DNA of 64,000 bases from NCBI GenBank assembly GCA_016790075.1, contig JAEUPP010000045.1, forward strand, positions 1 through 64,000, read 5' to 3'. The position numbers were made by a program, and so were the translations under genes. The notes under the pieces are model-generated. The model saw only the letters and a list, made by a program, of their open reading frames with translations. It had not been told where the DNA came from and did no database searches. Position 1 is the first letter of the stretch. Each line of letters begins with the position of its first letter. This document shows, piece by piece, positions 37,643-47,131 of this stretch. Source of the stretch: Rhodanobacteraceae bacterium. GTDB taxonomy: Bacteria > Pseudomonadota > Gammaproteobacteria > Xanthomonadales > Rhodanobacteraceae.

Positions 37643-40111
37643 TCAACTTGTCTCGTAGTCAAATAGCGTCAGTCCAAGGGATGATCCAGAAGGCCAGACT
37701 TGTACGATCACGTCACGGTTGCCCCCAATGCCGTGAGCCGTGAGCCAGGCCAGAGCGCCCGAGCCGGCCCCGATGTTGGAGGTAGACCCGTAGGTTGTAA
37801 TCACGGCGCCCGTGAAGCCATATACAGTAACCCCCAGACTTCCGCCGTTGTCCCATTGCTGGAGGATCTCATCCCGGCCGTCGCCGTTGACATCGCCAAT
37901 GAGCCAACTGACTGCGGCTGAACCCGCACCGGTCGGCTGGCTTGACGCCACCAGGGAGAATGCAGCGTTGGCCCATTTGAACGCGGCGATGCCAAGCTGA
38001 TTGCTGCCGTTGTTCCACAGTTGTACCAGTTCGGCCTGGCCATCTCCGTTGACATCGCCAATAAGCCAGTGGCCCGCTGAGCCCGTACTGGGAGGCAAAG
38101 TCGTTCCCATGACGGCGAATGCCGTACCAGTCCAGTTGAATGCGGTGAGGCCCAGTTGGCCATCCTTGTCCCATACCTGGATAACCTCAACCTTGTTGTC
38201 TTTGTTGATGTCACCAACAAGCCACTGTACGGCTGCGGCCCCGACATTCGCGGGTTGACTCGAACCCAATATTGAAAATGTGCTTGACGCGGCGCTCCAG
38301 CCATAGGCTATGAGGCCCAAGCCTCCATCGTCTTTTGCCCACAACTGAATGAGTTCAGCCTGGCCGTCGTTGTTGATGTCGCCGATCAGCCAGGCGCCTG
38401 CCGCTCCCGTACCAGGGCTATTGCCTCCCAAGATCGAAAAAGCATTGTTGCTCCAGCCATAGGCCGTGAGCCCAAGATTGCCCGAGTCATCACTCCAGAC
38501 CTGTATGACCTCGTCTTGACCATCTTTGTTGATGTCGCCAATCAACCAGCGTAAGGCGCCTGCTCCAGCTGCCAATTGGTTTGACCCGAGAATGGAAAGG
38601 CTCTGCGCCGTTGATGACCAGCCGAGCGCCGTCAAGCCGAGTCCATCACTGCCGTTGTTCCAGGCTTGTACCAGCTCATCCACGCCATCCTTGTTGATAT
38701 CCCCGGAGAGCCATGCGCCGCCCGAACCTGCAGCGGTGAACGACGAGCTCCACTTCGATTTCATGGCACCAGGCCAGAGGTTCAAGCGGGTGAGCTTGTC
38801 CACGAAATCGGTGTCCGCCGTGAACCAGTCCGCGATCACGATGTTGGGGGCAGGGTTGTTGTTTGCCCACTGTTGAATCCATTCAGTTACGGTAGGTGTG
38901 ACGCTCGGGGCCAGGGCCGCCATCGAGCCGGGGAATCCGGGCATCAGCCCTTTCGCGATCGTTGAGCCGTCTGGCGTCAGAATTCCCTGAAGCACCAAGA
39001 AATTTGCACTGGGATTGGGTCGGTTGAGCTCTGCACGGAGCTTGGTCTGAAGATCGGTCAGGCTTGCCGTGTTTGGCCACTCGGACCTGATCAGTGCACG
39101 AGACCAGAGTTGCGGATGCCTGTTGACGGTGGGTTGGTCCTCATAAAGAACAATCACCCGCGCCGCGCACGCCCATAGGTCTGCCACGCGTGAAGTGGTC
39201 GAAAAAGTTGGCCTTGCTGCGAGCCATGGGCCCAGGAAGAAATTGATCTTGTCAAAGAGATCGTCTTGGTTTGCGACATCATAAATATGCTGAAAATCAA
39301 GAATGATGATTTCCTTCGTGTTCGTACGAAGGAATGCCGCGATGTCTGACAGGGCGTCGTTGAGATTCGCGCTAAACAGGGTGTGAACCATGTAGTACTC
39401 GCCCCCGCTTTCCAGCACACGCAGGTCGAAGAATCGAATGCCTGCGTTGAGTTGCTCTCCAATCGTGAGGGCTTGGGTCTTGGCCCAACTGGCAATGACT
39501 TCGGTCACCGTGCGTCCTATTACCGGCAGCCCGTAAGCAAAGTTGACCCAGGTTGGAACATTTCCATCATTTGCAATCGTGGAATCAAATGCGATCGCGT
39601 ACGTTCCTGAATCGTGTGTGCCCGGTAGAACGAGACTGGCCAAGGTACGCTGGGAGATACGCGCATCGTAATCCTGCATCCAATGAGGGTGCTGGGGAAC
39701 GTTCGTTGGGGTTGGGGTTGGCGTCGGCCCAACGATTGGGGGAGGCCAGGCGAGGCCTAGGTTTATGGGATCGTGCAATAGGGCAACCGTCCCAGCGATG
39801 CTTGCCACTATTCCGGTGACGAGGGCGCCGTCGCTCATGTGAGTAACCATCGCAACCGGGGCACCAACGAGTACGCTGTAGGCGTTTTCGAGCGCCATGA
39901 GATAGGCCGCCGAATAATTTCGAGCGGCACCTGCACTCACAATGGACTGATAGGCTTCCCGACAACTAAGGCCGTAGGCAGTTGCTGCGGCTACCAGATC
40001 GACAATGTCTTGGGCCTGCACCACGCGAGGCGGGTTGAATTGCGAGATGTTGTTTGCGAGTGACACCGTCACAACCGCTTTTGCGTAGTGGGACGTAGGA
40101 TCAAAGGCCAT
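37643..40111 (-). CDS. PI-PLC X-domain protein with C-terminal FG-GAP/VCBS repeats
   Basis: This 822-residue protein has three parts. Residues 1-120 are helical. A TPTPTPT linker follows near 130-136. A PI-PLC X-like domain spans ~145-475, with catalytic-type histidines in VLPGTHDSGTY (His166) and YYMVHTLF (His243) and 'LNAGIRFFDLRVLE' between them. Residues ~485-815 contain about seven FG-GAP-type repeats ('WLIGDINKDGQDEVIQVW', 'WLIGDVNGDGQAELVQLW'), a calcium-binding propeller. It probably cleaves phosphoinositides or similar lipids. No signal peptide is visible from the chosen ATG, which has GAGG 5 bases upstream, although such repeats are normally extracellular. Confidence 0.82.
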   Translation of the reverse strand: MAFDPTSHYAKAVVTVSLANNISQFNPPRVVQAQDIVDLVAAATAYGLSCREAYQSIVSAGAARNYSAAYLMALENAYSVLVGAPVAMVTHMSDGALVTGIVASIAGTVALLHDPINLGLAWPPPIVGPTPTPTPTNVPQHPHWMQDYDARISQRTLASLVLPGTHDSGTYAIAFDSTIANDGNVPTWVNFAYGLPVIGRTVTEVIASWAKTQALTIGEQLNAGIRFFDLRVLESGGEYYMVHTLFSANLNDALSDIAAFLRTNTKEIIILDFQHIYDVANQDDLFDKINFFLGPWLAARPTFSTTSRVADLWACAARVIVLYEDQPTVNRHPQLWSRALIRSEWPNTASLTDLQTKLRAELNRPNPSANFLVLQGILTPDGSTIAKGLMPGFPGSMAALAPSVTPTVTEWIQQWANNNPAPNIVIADWFTADTDFVDKLTRLNLWPGAMKSKWSSSFTAAGSGGAWLSGDINKDGVDELVQAWNNGSDGLGLTALGWSSTAQSLSILGSNQLAAGAGALRWLIGDINKDGQDEVIQVWSDDSGNLGLTAYGWSNNAFSILGGNSPGTGAAGAWLIGDINNDGQAELIQLWAKDDGGLGLIAYGWSAASSTFSILGSSQPANVGAAAVQWLVGDINKDNKVEVIQVWDKDGQLGLTAFNWTGTAFAVMGTTLPPSTGSAGHWLIGDVNGDGQAELVQLWNNGSNQLGIAAFKWANAAFSLVASSQPTGAGSAAVSWLIGDVNGDGRDEILQQWDNGGSLGVTVYGFTGAVITTYGSTSNIGAGSGALAWLTAHGIGGNRDVIVQVWPSGSSLGLTLFDYETS

Positions 40112-40361
40112 GGTTACCTCAGGTTCGAACTTGAAGCCAACGTGAGAGACACCGCGAAGGCGGTTGCCGCCTTGACGGCCGGCTAACTCATCCACACCAA
40201 CACCCTGTGTCCCATGGCAGGTGAACCGTCCCGGCTTTTCCGGATTGCCGCGCCTGTGCCAACGCTAACCAGCAACGACAGCAGCGCAGCCCTCCGTCAT
40301 GCTGATCCCCTGCGTCGCGGACAGCGCGATCCGGACTTACGGGATCGACGCCGTCTACGTA

Positions 40362-42272
40362 TCAGGACAGGTTGACGGTGACACTGAGCAGGCCAGGGAC
40401 TCTCTGCTGCTGTATGCCCGCCGTCGCCACGATACCCAGCCCAAATCCAGACACCGCCATGACCTCCGTGGTGGTCGGAGTCTGTCCCTCGAAAGTGCCG
40501 TTGGCCATCTGCACGACGAAGCTCCCAATGATGGTGCCGGTGCCGATCTGGATTTTCACCGTCGCCTCGACGCCATCGTCGGAGTTGATCGCGAAGTTGA
40601 CGGTCTGTGCCCAGGCCGGCAGCGGCCGCTGGGTGGGATTTCCGCGCAGCGTGCCCTTCGTCGGGGTTACCGTGACGTACAGATCGTTGCCGACCTGATT
40701 GATGAGGGAGATCATCAGTGTGCTCGAGAACAGGTTTTGCTCGGAGACGGCGAACGGCCAGATCGCACTGTTCGTGAAGAACGTTACTGGCAACGCGCCA
40801 TTGCCGAATACGTCACCGGTGAGTGCCTGTGGGCTGGGGAACGTCGCCCCGCTGATGACGACGTACACGTCGTAGAGGTTGGAGTTGTCCTGCAATCCGT
40901 CGACATACATCGCATAGGACGGTACCGCCCCCAGGCACTCGACCGCGATGTTGGGGTCATCCGACTGCGACCAGCGCATGATTTCAAAGCGCGCTGGCAG
41001 CAACATCTCCATGACGGACAGATCGTAGGCCGGGCCCGCCTGCGCAACGAACTGCGCTGTAGACGTCGGGCTCCACGCGAGCGACGACGGGCCGCTCGCG
41101 GTAATCAGCGCATCCACCGCCTGGAGCATGCCCCAGTCGCCGAGTAGGGTTTCCTCCATCGCCCCCGTGCCGGCGAGTACGCCCTCGAACTGCGCCGCCA
41201 GCGTGGCCCACAGGTCCGACACCGCGACCTCGAAAGGGTCCGACGACACGGTGCCGATCGTGAGGCCGGCGTTGATTGCAGACGACAGCACGTTCGCGAG
41301 GACCGACGCTTCGGGGCCGAGCGCGGAGAGCACGCTGTACATCACTGACTCCAGCACGGAGAGCGCAAAGCCGCTGACCGTCGTGCTGGTATCCAGCGTG
41401 GCATCGGCGATGAGCTGGCCGACGCGCTCGCCGCGATCGACAAACAGGTCGGTGTGGAACTGGTTGTACTGCGCGAACAGGTCGCGCACATCGGCGACCA
41501 TCCCGATCTCGACCGCGAGCTGGTTCGTCACCGCGGTCCAGTCACTCTGCGGGATGTTGTCGGGGCGGATGACTGCGTTCACCTGTGCGAGCAATGTCCA
41601 CGGGTTCTTCGCGAGGTTCGCGTACTGCTTTCGCACCGGGAAGCCGAGGGTGGCCTGGATGACGGTGAACGCCGCGAGCTGCGCTCCGTCGAACGCGGGG
41701 AACGGCGTTGGTGTTGCGCTCAGAACCGTTTGAAGCGGGTAGGAGGGCACCATCTGCCAGCGCTGCGTGGCCGCACCATTCGGCGGGTTCACGACCGCGG
41801 AGGAGCCTGCGGAGGTGTCCGTCAAATCCACTACCAGATCGGCGGCCTGGCTCTGGATGAGGCCGTCCGTCAGCGTCCATAGCTGGTTGCTCGCCGTCGG
41901 CGTCTGCAACATGTAGGTGATGAGCTGCGTCCCTGCGGTCAGGCTGCCGCGGAAGATGTCGAGAACCAGCCCGCCCATGCGGTTGATGAGGTAGCCGTTG
42001 CTGAACGCCCAGAGCTGGTTCTCGTTATCGATGCTCTTGGGTGTGTATCCGTCGACGTTCGCCCCCTGCAGCGTGTTGTTGCCGGCGACATCAAGGACCA
42101 GCAGAACCTCACCGGTCACCGGATCGAGGTTCGCGATCTGCGCGTAGGGAAGCATCTGCACCGTATCCCCGACGCGGACCAGCGTAGTTCGCCCCGTCGG
42201 CGACCTGCGCGGACGCTGGAACGACTCGGGGGTGGGGGTGACGTGAACGTGCCTGGGGCTTTCGTTGGCCAC
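40362..42272 (-). CDS. Ricin-type beta-trefoil lectin protein with uncharacterised C-terminus
   Basis: The 636-residue product starts from GTG at 42272, which has AGGAG 6 bases upstream; the in-frame ATG at 42338 lacks this. Residues ~45-175 carry a (QxW)3 signature (QLW 86-88, QLW 130-132, QRW 170-172), with 'EVLLVLDVAGNNTLQGANVD' preceding the first, typical of ricin-type trefoils that bind sugars. Residues 190-400 look helical, and ~470-636 form a beta-rich domain ('GNDLYVTVTPTKGTL', 'TVKIQIGTGTIIGSF'). No signal peptide is seen. It lies 250 bases upstream of the PI-PLC gene in the same direction, and the two may be a functional pair. Confidence 0.7.
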   Translation of the reverse strand: MANESPRHVHVTPTPESFQRPRRSPTGRTTLVRVGDTVQMLPYAQIANLDPVTGEVLLVLDVAGNNTLQGANVDGYTPKSIDNENQLWAFSNGYLINRMGGLVLDIFRGSLTAGTQLITYMLQTPTASNQLWTLTDGLIQSQAADLVVDLTDTSAGSSAVVNPPNGAATQRWQMVPSYPLQTVLSATPTPFPAFDGAQLAAFTVIQATLGFPVRKQYANLAKNPWTLLAQVNAVIRPDNIPQSDWTAVTNQLAVEIGMVADVRDLFAQYNQFHTDLFVDRGERVGQLIADATLDTSTTVSGFALSVLESVMYSVLSALGPEASVLANVLSSAINAGLTIGTVSSDPFEVAVSDLWATLAAQFEGVLAGTGAMEETLLGDWGMLQAVDALITASGPSSLAWSPTSTAQFVAQAGPAYDLSVMEMLLPARFEIMRWSQSDDPNIAVECLGAVPSYAMYVDGLQDNSNLYDVYVVISGATFPSPQALTGDVFGNGALPVTFFTNSAIWPFAVSEQNLFSSTLMISLINQVGNDLYVTVTPTKGTLRGNPTQRPLPAWAQTVNFAINSDDGVEATVKIQIGTGTIIGSFVVQMANGTFEGQTPTTTEVMAVSGFGLGIVATAGIQQQRVPGLLSVTVNLS

Positions 42273-42692
42273 TGGATGCTCCTGACATTGGATGAGATAG
42301 CGGGAATCGCCGACGGTCGCTGTGTGGCAAGAGGCCATGTGTCATTGGCGTGGCGTGCCGGCACCTTGAGTGTCACGTGCCTTGCACCCGACGAGCGCGG
42401 CGCCCGCACCCGCTGGCAGCACTTGCGGAAGGCCTCTGCGATTGGCTTTCCGAAACGCCAGTTTGTTTACTTATGCGCGCTTCGCGCCGCTGAGTATCCA
42501 GCGCCCCTGGCTCAAGCGTCAACGGCACCGGATCGCGGCCGGATCGCGGTGCGCGCACGGTGTCGCTCCGGCATTTCCACTATTACCGGCAACTGCCCGC
42601 TGTGTTCGAGCTGCGAGTGCTGTGCTGGCTCCGAACGGGCGATCAGTTGGCGTCGCTTATGCCGTCGGCAGCGTATGTCCGGATCTATACGT
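42273..42692. other. Intergenic region upstream of the lectin gene
   Basis: About 420 bases with no supported gene. It contains the ribosome site (CTCCT on the plus strand at 42280) for the GTG start of the lectin gene, and presumably its promoter, which I cannot locate. Confidence 0.5.
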
Positions 42693-42716
42693 GGGCCGCC
42701 GGGTGGCCGGCGGCCC
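42693..42716 (-). terminator. Strong hairpin downstream of the FAD oxidoreductase gene
   Basis: GGGCCGCCGG and CCGGCGGCCC form a perfect 10-bp GC stem with a GTGG loop, about 18 bases after the stop of the FAD-dependent oxidoreductase on the minus strand. No T-tract follows, so it may be a weak or Rho-assisted terminator or an mRNA-stabilising hairpin. Confidence 0.5.
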
Positions 42717-42733
42717 TGCTGCGATCCGATCGC

Positions 42734-44278
42734 TCAGACAGGAATCGATTGGGGATAGCCGAACACGTTGCCCGGATCATAGCGACGCTTCACTTCCCGG
42801 AGCCGCTCGAGGTTTGCGCCGTAATAGGCGTGCAGATAGTCCTGTTGTGCGGGATCGATGAAGTTCTGGTAGCAGTAGGACGAGGTATAGCGCGCCATGC
42901 GATCGTGGAACTTCGCCAGCCAGCGCTGGTTGATGTTGACGCGCTCTGGCGAATCCTGCTGGTTCCATTCCAGTTCGATGCTGGAAATCATCGCGTTGCC
43001 GCGATGCACGAAAGCTGTTTCGGTTGGCGAGTGACGATCGATCGCGCCGCCCATCAGGAAAAACTTCCAGGTTGCCGCGACATGTGTGCCTGGCCATGCA
43101 CGCAGCTCGTCGAGGATAGTCTGGATCGCAGCGGCCGACAGCGAGGCAGGCACAAAGCGGGAACGTTCGTGTGAATACTCCGGATATCCCTCTTCGGAGA
43201 GGAATTCCTGCGCATCCCAGTACGCCATCGACTTGATCGTGGACGCCGACGGTGCCTGCACTGCGTACACCGGCGTTAGCAGCGCACGCAGATCCGCTTC
43301 GGTGCCGGCCAACTGCCCCAGAATAGAGAGCTTCAGGCCGGGCTCGTGCGCTCGGGCGACCACGCTGAGCTTCATGCCCAAGGCGTCAGGTGCGGATAGC
43401 GCCATGGTCTGCAGGGCATCGAACACTTGCGCCAGGCGATCCGCCCATGCGATCTCGAACACCACATAGTCGCCCACCGTGAAGGTGTCGAAGGTAAAGG
43501 CGGTGTTGATACCGAAATTGCCTCCGCCCGCGCCACGGCACGCCCAGAACAGGTCGCTGTTCTCACGTGCATTGCAGGTGAGTGCGCGGCCATCCGCCAG
43601 CACGATGCGCGTCTCCCTCAGCCCATCGCAGGTCAGCCCGTGCGCGCGCATATTGAAGCCGATACCGCCACCGAGCACGAGTCCTGCCACACCGACTTCC
43701 TTGCAGCGCCCATGCGTGACCGCGCGTCCGTATGGCCGGCAAGCGGCGTAGACATTGCGATTGCGCGCGCCGCCATCAAGACGCGCGATACCGGTAGCCG
43801 GATCAATCTGTACGGAATGCATTTGCGAGACATTGATCATCAGACCGGGCGTCGTAGAGTAACCGGCATAGGAATGCCCGCCGCTACGTGCCACCAGAGG
43901 CACCGCATGCGCCTGCGACCACAGCACGCTGGTGCGCACATCGGCCTCGCTCGCGCACAGCGCGATCGCTTGCGGCAGGCGCGATGCGTACTGCAGCGCC
44001 CAGGGCGCAGCGACCTTGTTGAAATCCGGAGCGCCGGGCAGCAGCAGCGTTCCCTGCAGGCTGGCCGCCAGTTCCGCCCAGGGGGGCGATGGTCGGCCCG
44101 AAAGCGTGGCGCATCCCGACAACCATCCGGGAAGCGCAAGACCCAGCGCCGCGCCCATGCCTGTGCGCAGAAAGGTGCGCCGTGACAGGCCGCGCCTACC
44201 CGTGAGCGTGGATGCGCCGATGGCCCCGAAATCGTCCGCAACCGTCTTCGTCGACTGCTCAATGTCGTTCGCAAGCAT
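42734..44278 (-). CDS. Tat-exported FAD-linked oxidase, berberine-bridge-enzyme type
   Basis: This 514-residue protein has a twin-arginine leader (SRRTFLRTGMGAALGLALPG) ending in a possible lipobox (LSGC). FAD-binding PP-loop 'VPLVARSGGHSYAGYS' contains the His for covalent FAD. 'HGRCKEVGVAGLVLGGGIGF' contains the Cys that would give 6-S-cysteinyl linkage. 'FWACRGAGGGNFGI' and the C-terminal 'YYGANLERLREVKRRYDPGN' (BBE domain) complete the family pattern. It likely oxidises a sugar or small alcohol in the periplasm using O2; the substrate is unknown. Confidence 0.88.
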   Translation of the reverse strand: MLANDIEQSTKTVADDFGAIGASTLTGRRGLSRRTFLRTGMGAALGLALPGWLSGCATLSGRPSPPWAELAASLQGTLLLPGAPDFNKVAAPWALQYASRLPQAIALCASEADVRTSVLWSQAHAVPLVARSGGHSYAGYSTTPGLMINVSQMHSVQIDPATGIARLDGGARNRNVYAACRPYGRAVTHGRCKEVGVAGLVLGGGIGFNMRAHGLTCDGLRETRIVLADGRALTCNARENSDLFWACRGAGGGNFGINTAFTFDTFTVGDYVVFEIAWADRLAQVFDALQTMALSAPDALGMKLSVVARAHEPGLKLSILGQLAGTEADLRALLTPVYAVQAPSASTIKSMAYWDAQEFLSEEGYPEYSHERSRFVPASLSAAAIQTILDELRAWPGTHVAATWKFFLMGGAIDRHSPTETAFVHRGNAMISSIELEWNQQDSPERVNINQRWLAKFHDRMARYTSSYCYQNFIDPAQQDYLHAYYGANLERLREVKRRYDPGNVFGYPQSIPV

Positions 44279-44621
44279 CCTGTTTCTCCGCTGCTGGTGT
44301 CATCCCGTGCGCCGGTCATCGGCACATCCTCGGTCGCCCGGTTAGCACATCGCCATCGAAGTGACGATATTTCAGGCGATCGTTCACGAGTGAATCGACA
44401 TCGCGCTGACCAAGCTTCCCGCGACTCACCGAGTCATGCGCCAAGATTGGCAGGTTGGCATGACCGAATCCACGGGATGGTCCAGGCGTTCACCTACCCT
44501 TGCTGAGCTAGGTTGTGTTGCAACCGGTGAATTTATGTGCGTGTATTGGCTCGGTACTTGAGCAGGCCGGCGCTGCCGTGCATTCCTCTGGTTGCGGTTT
44601 CCGGCAGGTTGAACCAGCAGT
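44279..44621. other. Intergenic region with no recognised gene
   Basis: About 340 bases between the FAD oxidase start and IS3 debris. I see no gene; it presumably contains the oxidase promoter. Confidence 0.5.
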
Positions 44622-44852
44622 TCGGTGATGGAGGTGGCGCGCAAGGGCGGGATCAGCGGTGCGATGTTTTACCGGTGGCGGTCGGAGTACGGTGGGATGG
44701 AGGTGTCAGTGTTGCAGCGGATGCGCGGATAACGTACGACTCAAGCGGATGTATGCGGACCTGAGCCTGGTTCTTCCGATCCTGAAGAAAGTGCTCAAAA
44801 GTCCTGCCGCCCAGCCAGCGCCGTGAAGCGGTGTGCTGGGGGATTGAGGAAA
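44622..44852 (+). mobile_element. IS3-family relic: orfA piece and first codons of orfB (plus strand)
   Basis: Translation gives 'EVARKGGISGAMFYRWRSEY' then GGMEVSVLQRM, followed by a stop at 44730. In a shifted frame 'RLKRMYADLSLVLPILKKVL' follows. These are the helix-turn-helix and leucine-zipper parts of IS3-family OrfA. 'RREAVCWGIEEK' immediately after resembles the start of OrfB. It is frameshifted and truncated, so inactive. Confidence 0.75.
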
Positions 44853-44992
44853 AGTACAAACCCGACGAAACGTTGCCGGTACTCGGTTGGCGTCAGATCG
44901 CCGAGCGAATCGTGATCGCGTGCTTGGTTGTATTCGATCATGCATCAGTACGCGGCTTCGTGCAGGTCGTCGCGGCGGACGAACAAGTCGGC
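44853..44992 (-). mobile_element. IS3-family relic: orfB C-terminal piece (minus strand)
   Basis: On the minus strand it reads 'DLFVRRDDLHEAAY', stop, 'CMIEYNQARDHDSLGDLTPT', 'EYRQRF'. This is the conserved C-terminus of IS3 OrfB (YNxxRPHxxLGxxTP), with a premature stop where Trp is expected. It abuts the orfA piece in the opposite orientation, so the element has been inverted and deleted. Confidence 0.75.
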
Positions 44993-45127
44993 ACGCGGAG
45001 CCGCATGCACTCTGTCGCGCCCGATTTGCACCCCGACGGCGGCGCGAAGACGCGGCGATCATTAAACTGTCTCAGTCCGATGTCACTGTGCGCAACGTAT
45101 TGCGACATCTTGTGGAGGTGTATCAGC

Positions 45128-45787
45128 ATGTCCATTGCGGATTTTTTTGCCCAGCTTCGACAGCGTTCCAACGCACGCCGCTATCCGCCGGCGCATCTCG
45201 CTGCCGCGCTCGCACTGCAGGCCACGCCGCCGCCGCCGGATTTGGAGCTGCGCTGGAAGTGCGCGTACTCCGGCCGCAGCAGCGCGGATTTCGCGCTCGC
45301 TTATCGCGGCTTGCTCAGCTACCTCAGCATCGTCAAGCTGGCGGCGGCGTGCAAAGCCGGCGCGACCGTTTTGCCGAGCGCTGCGGCCGACAGCGTGTGG
45401 CATCTACTGCTGCACGATACACAGGCGTACACGGAATTCTGCCGTGCGAGCGTCGGTTTCAACGTCGTGCATGTGCCGCAACGCGATGCTGCGGACCTGA
45501 CCTCGAAGTCGCTCGCGACAACGTGGCGGCTAGCCTGCTGCCTCGAAGCGATCGACGCCGTGAAGCCACCGCGCCTTCCTTTATTGTTCGCACTCGACAC
45601 GCAGCTGGACTGGCCGCAAGGGCATTCATACCGGCTCGAAAAGATGGGTTCGCAGCGGCGTATTTTCCTGGGTATCGGCGACAATCCGCGCGACGTGACG
45701 GGCTTGCTGTTGCTGACCGCCGTGAGCAGCGTCGGCGCCGATGGCACGCACAGTTGCGGCGGCAGTTCATGCGGAGGATCACATTAG
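45128..45787 (+). CDS. GRDP-like protein with Cys/Gly-rich tail, first gene of the NRPS-PKS cluster
   Basis: This is a 219-residue soluble protein. 'LELRWKCAYSGRSSADFALA', 'DSVWHLLLHDTQAYTEFC' and 'GFNVVHVPQ' follow the W-H...hT..Y..fC...G...hH.P pattern of glycine-rich-domain (GRDP-like) proteins of unknown function. The tail is GTHSCGGSSCGGSH, a metal-binding-like Cys/Gly motif. GGAGG lies 9-10 bases upstream of the ATG. It is in line with the downstream biosynthetic genes, but a role in the product is not established. Confidence 0.65.
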   Translation: MSIADFFAQLRQRSNARRYPPAHLAAALALQATPPPPDLELRWKCAYSGRSSADFALAYRGLLSYLSIVKLAAACKAGATVLPSAAADSVWHLLLHDTQAYTEFCRASVGFNVVHVPQRDAADLTSKSLATTWRLACCLEAIDAVKPPRLPLLFALDTQLDWPQGHSYRLEKMGSQRRIFLGIGDNPRDVTGLLLLTAVSSVGADGTHSCGGSSCGGSH

Positions 45788-46108
45788 CTGCATTACTTGG
45801 CATTTGCGTTCTTCGGCAATTCCGTCCTTTAGGAGTAATTACATAAGGATATGGAATTGCAAGTCCGACATGCGCGATATCGCAGCGATTATTGGCCGCC
45901 GCTTCCCGTTACAACATCGGCAAGCCGCGCGTCGCGGCTGGTGCGCGCACCGTGTTTGCCTTTATACTTCGACCCGTTTGCGCGCAGGCCGCGTGCATCC
46001 AGCGAGACCGCGCATGCAGCACTGTTTCGACGCTGCACGTGCCGTGCGACAGCACGGACGTGTAGGGTCGGCAATCCTTCAACCACAAGGGCGCGTAATG
46101 CCGTGAGC
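45788..46108. other. Gap between the GRDP-like gene and the dioxygenase gene
   Basis: About 320 bases. The dioxygenase frame stays open up to 45851, but the extra residues are Arg/Ser/Ala-rich and unlike the family, so I leave them out. No other gene is recognised. Confidence 0.45.
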
Positions 46109-47077
46109 ATGGAACGATCGGATACAGAAGATCTCGTTGCCGCGAAACGCGATCTCGACGCACGCGGCTATTGTCTGTTGCCGGCCGCGTTATCCGCCGC
46201 ACAGATCGCGCAAGCGAAACAGCGCCTGACAGAACAGGCTGCGGCCGAACAGCAGCGCGGCCTAGCTTTTCGCGATGGCGGCTACAACCAGGACGTGCTC
46301 GACGCGCGCGGCATCTTCAAGCAGGCCGCATTCAGCGAGAAGGACGGCGGCGTCAACCAGCGTGTCTTCATGCTGATCAACAAGGGCCGCGAGTTTCGCG
46401 ATCTCGTCATCCACCCACTGATTGACGAGCTGGTCGGCCATGTGCTTGGCGAGGATTTCCTGCTCTCGACCATGTCGGCCAACATCGTGCGGCCCGGCTG
46501 CGTGCGCATGGGTTTGCACACCGACCAGTGGTGGATGCCGCAGCCGGCGCGGCGCGACGTTCCACATCGGCGGCCGTCGGCGATCACGCGCCATCCGGCA
46601 CCGGAATTCATTGCGCCGGATGCAGCGCTCGGCATCGCGCCGCCGGTCACGGTCACCGCAGTGTGGATGCTGACCGATTTCACGCGCACGAACGGCGCGA
46701 CCGAACTCGTGCCCGGGACGCATTTGTCCGGCGCGTATCCGGACAAGCTGGCCGAGTATCCAATTGAGCAGCCCGAAGCGATAGCCGGCAGCCTGCTCGT
46801 ATTCGACGGACGCCTCTGGCACGGCAATGGCGCCAACAGCGGCGATTCCGAACGCATCGGCGTGCTCGCGACGTATTGCGCACCGCAATTTCGCCAGCAG
46901 GAAAACGCCATGCTCGGCGTCGAGCCTGCGCTGTGGGACGAGATGCCCGAGCGGCTCAAGGCACGCCTCGGTTACAAAGTGTGGAACGGGTACGGCCGCG
47001 TCGAAGCGGAATTCTCCGGCTTTGTCGCGCCGCACACGCGCTCGCACGGCGAACTCGTGCCCGAAACGCAGTCCTGA
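46109..47077 (+). CDS. Phytanoyl-CoA dioxygenase (PhyH)-family Fe(II)/2-oxoglutarate oxygenase
   Basis: This 322-residue protein has the iron-binding triad H-x-D in MGLHTDQWW and a distal His in 'FDGRLWHGNGANSGD'. 'TRTNGATELVPGTHLSGAYP' lies between them and is typical of PhyH enzymes. The Arg for 2-oxoglutarate is expected after the distal His ('SERIGVLATY' fits). PhyH oxygenases hydroxylate carrier-bound or free intermediates in natural-product pathways, which matches the cluster. The ATG at 46109 begins the conserved N-terminus; a GTG at 46103 is also possible. Confidence 0.82.
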   Translation: MERSDTEDLVAAKRDLDARGYCLLPAALSAAQIAQAKQRLTEQAAAEQQRGLAFRDGGYNQDVLDARGIFKQAAFSEKDGGVNQRVFMLINKGREFRDLVIHPLIDELVGHVLGEDFLLSTMSANIVRPGCVRMGLHTDQWWMPQPARRDVPHRRPSAITRHPAPEFIAPDAALGIAPPVTVTAVWMLTDFTRTNGATELVPGTHLSGAYPDKLAEYPIEQPEAIAGSLLVFDGRLWHGNGANSGDSERIGVLATYCAPQFRQQENAMLGVEPALWDEMPERLKARLGYKVWNGYGRVEAEFSGFVAPHTRSHGELVPETQS

Positions 47078-47131
47078 TGCGGCCGCGCGCCGCGTCGCAC
47101 CCTCTGTCGCTCACGCTCGCGCAAAAGACCC

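Noticed and set aside
37870-38740. Regularly spaced similar DNA segments that could suggest a repeat array or CRISPR
   Set aside because: They are codons of FG-GAP/VCBS protein repeats in the PI-PLC gene, with protein-level periodicity and divergent DNA, not identical direct repeats with unique spacers.
45851-46108. N-terminal extension of the PhyH dioxygenase to the ATG at 45851
   Set aside because: The extra 86 residues are Arg/Ser/Ala-rich and unlike any PhyH protein; the family's conserved N-terminus begins at the ATG at 46109.
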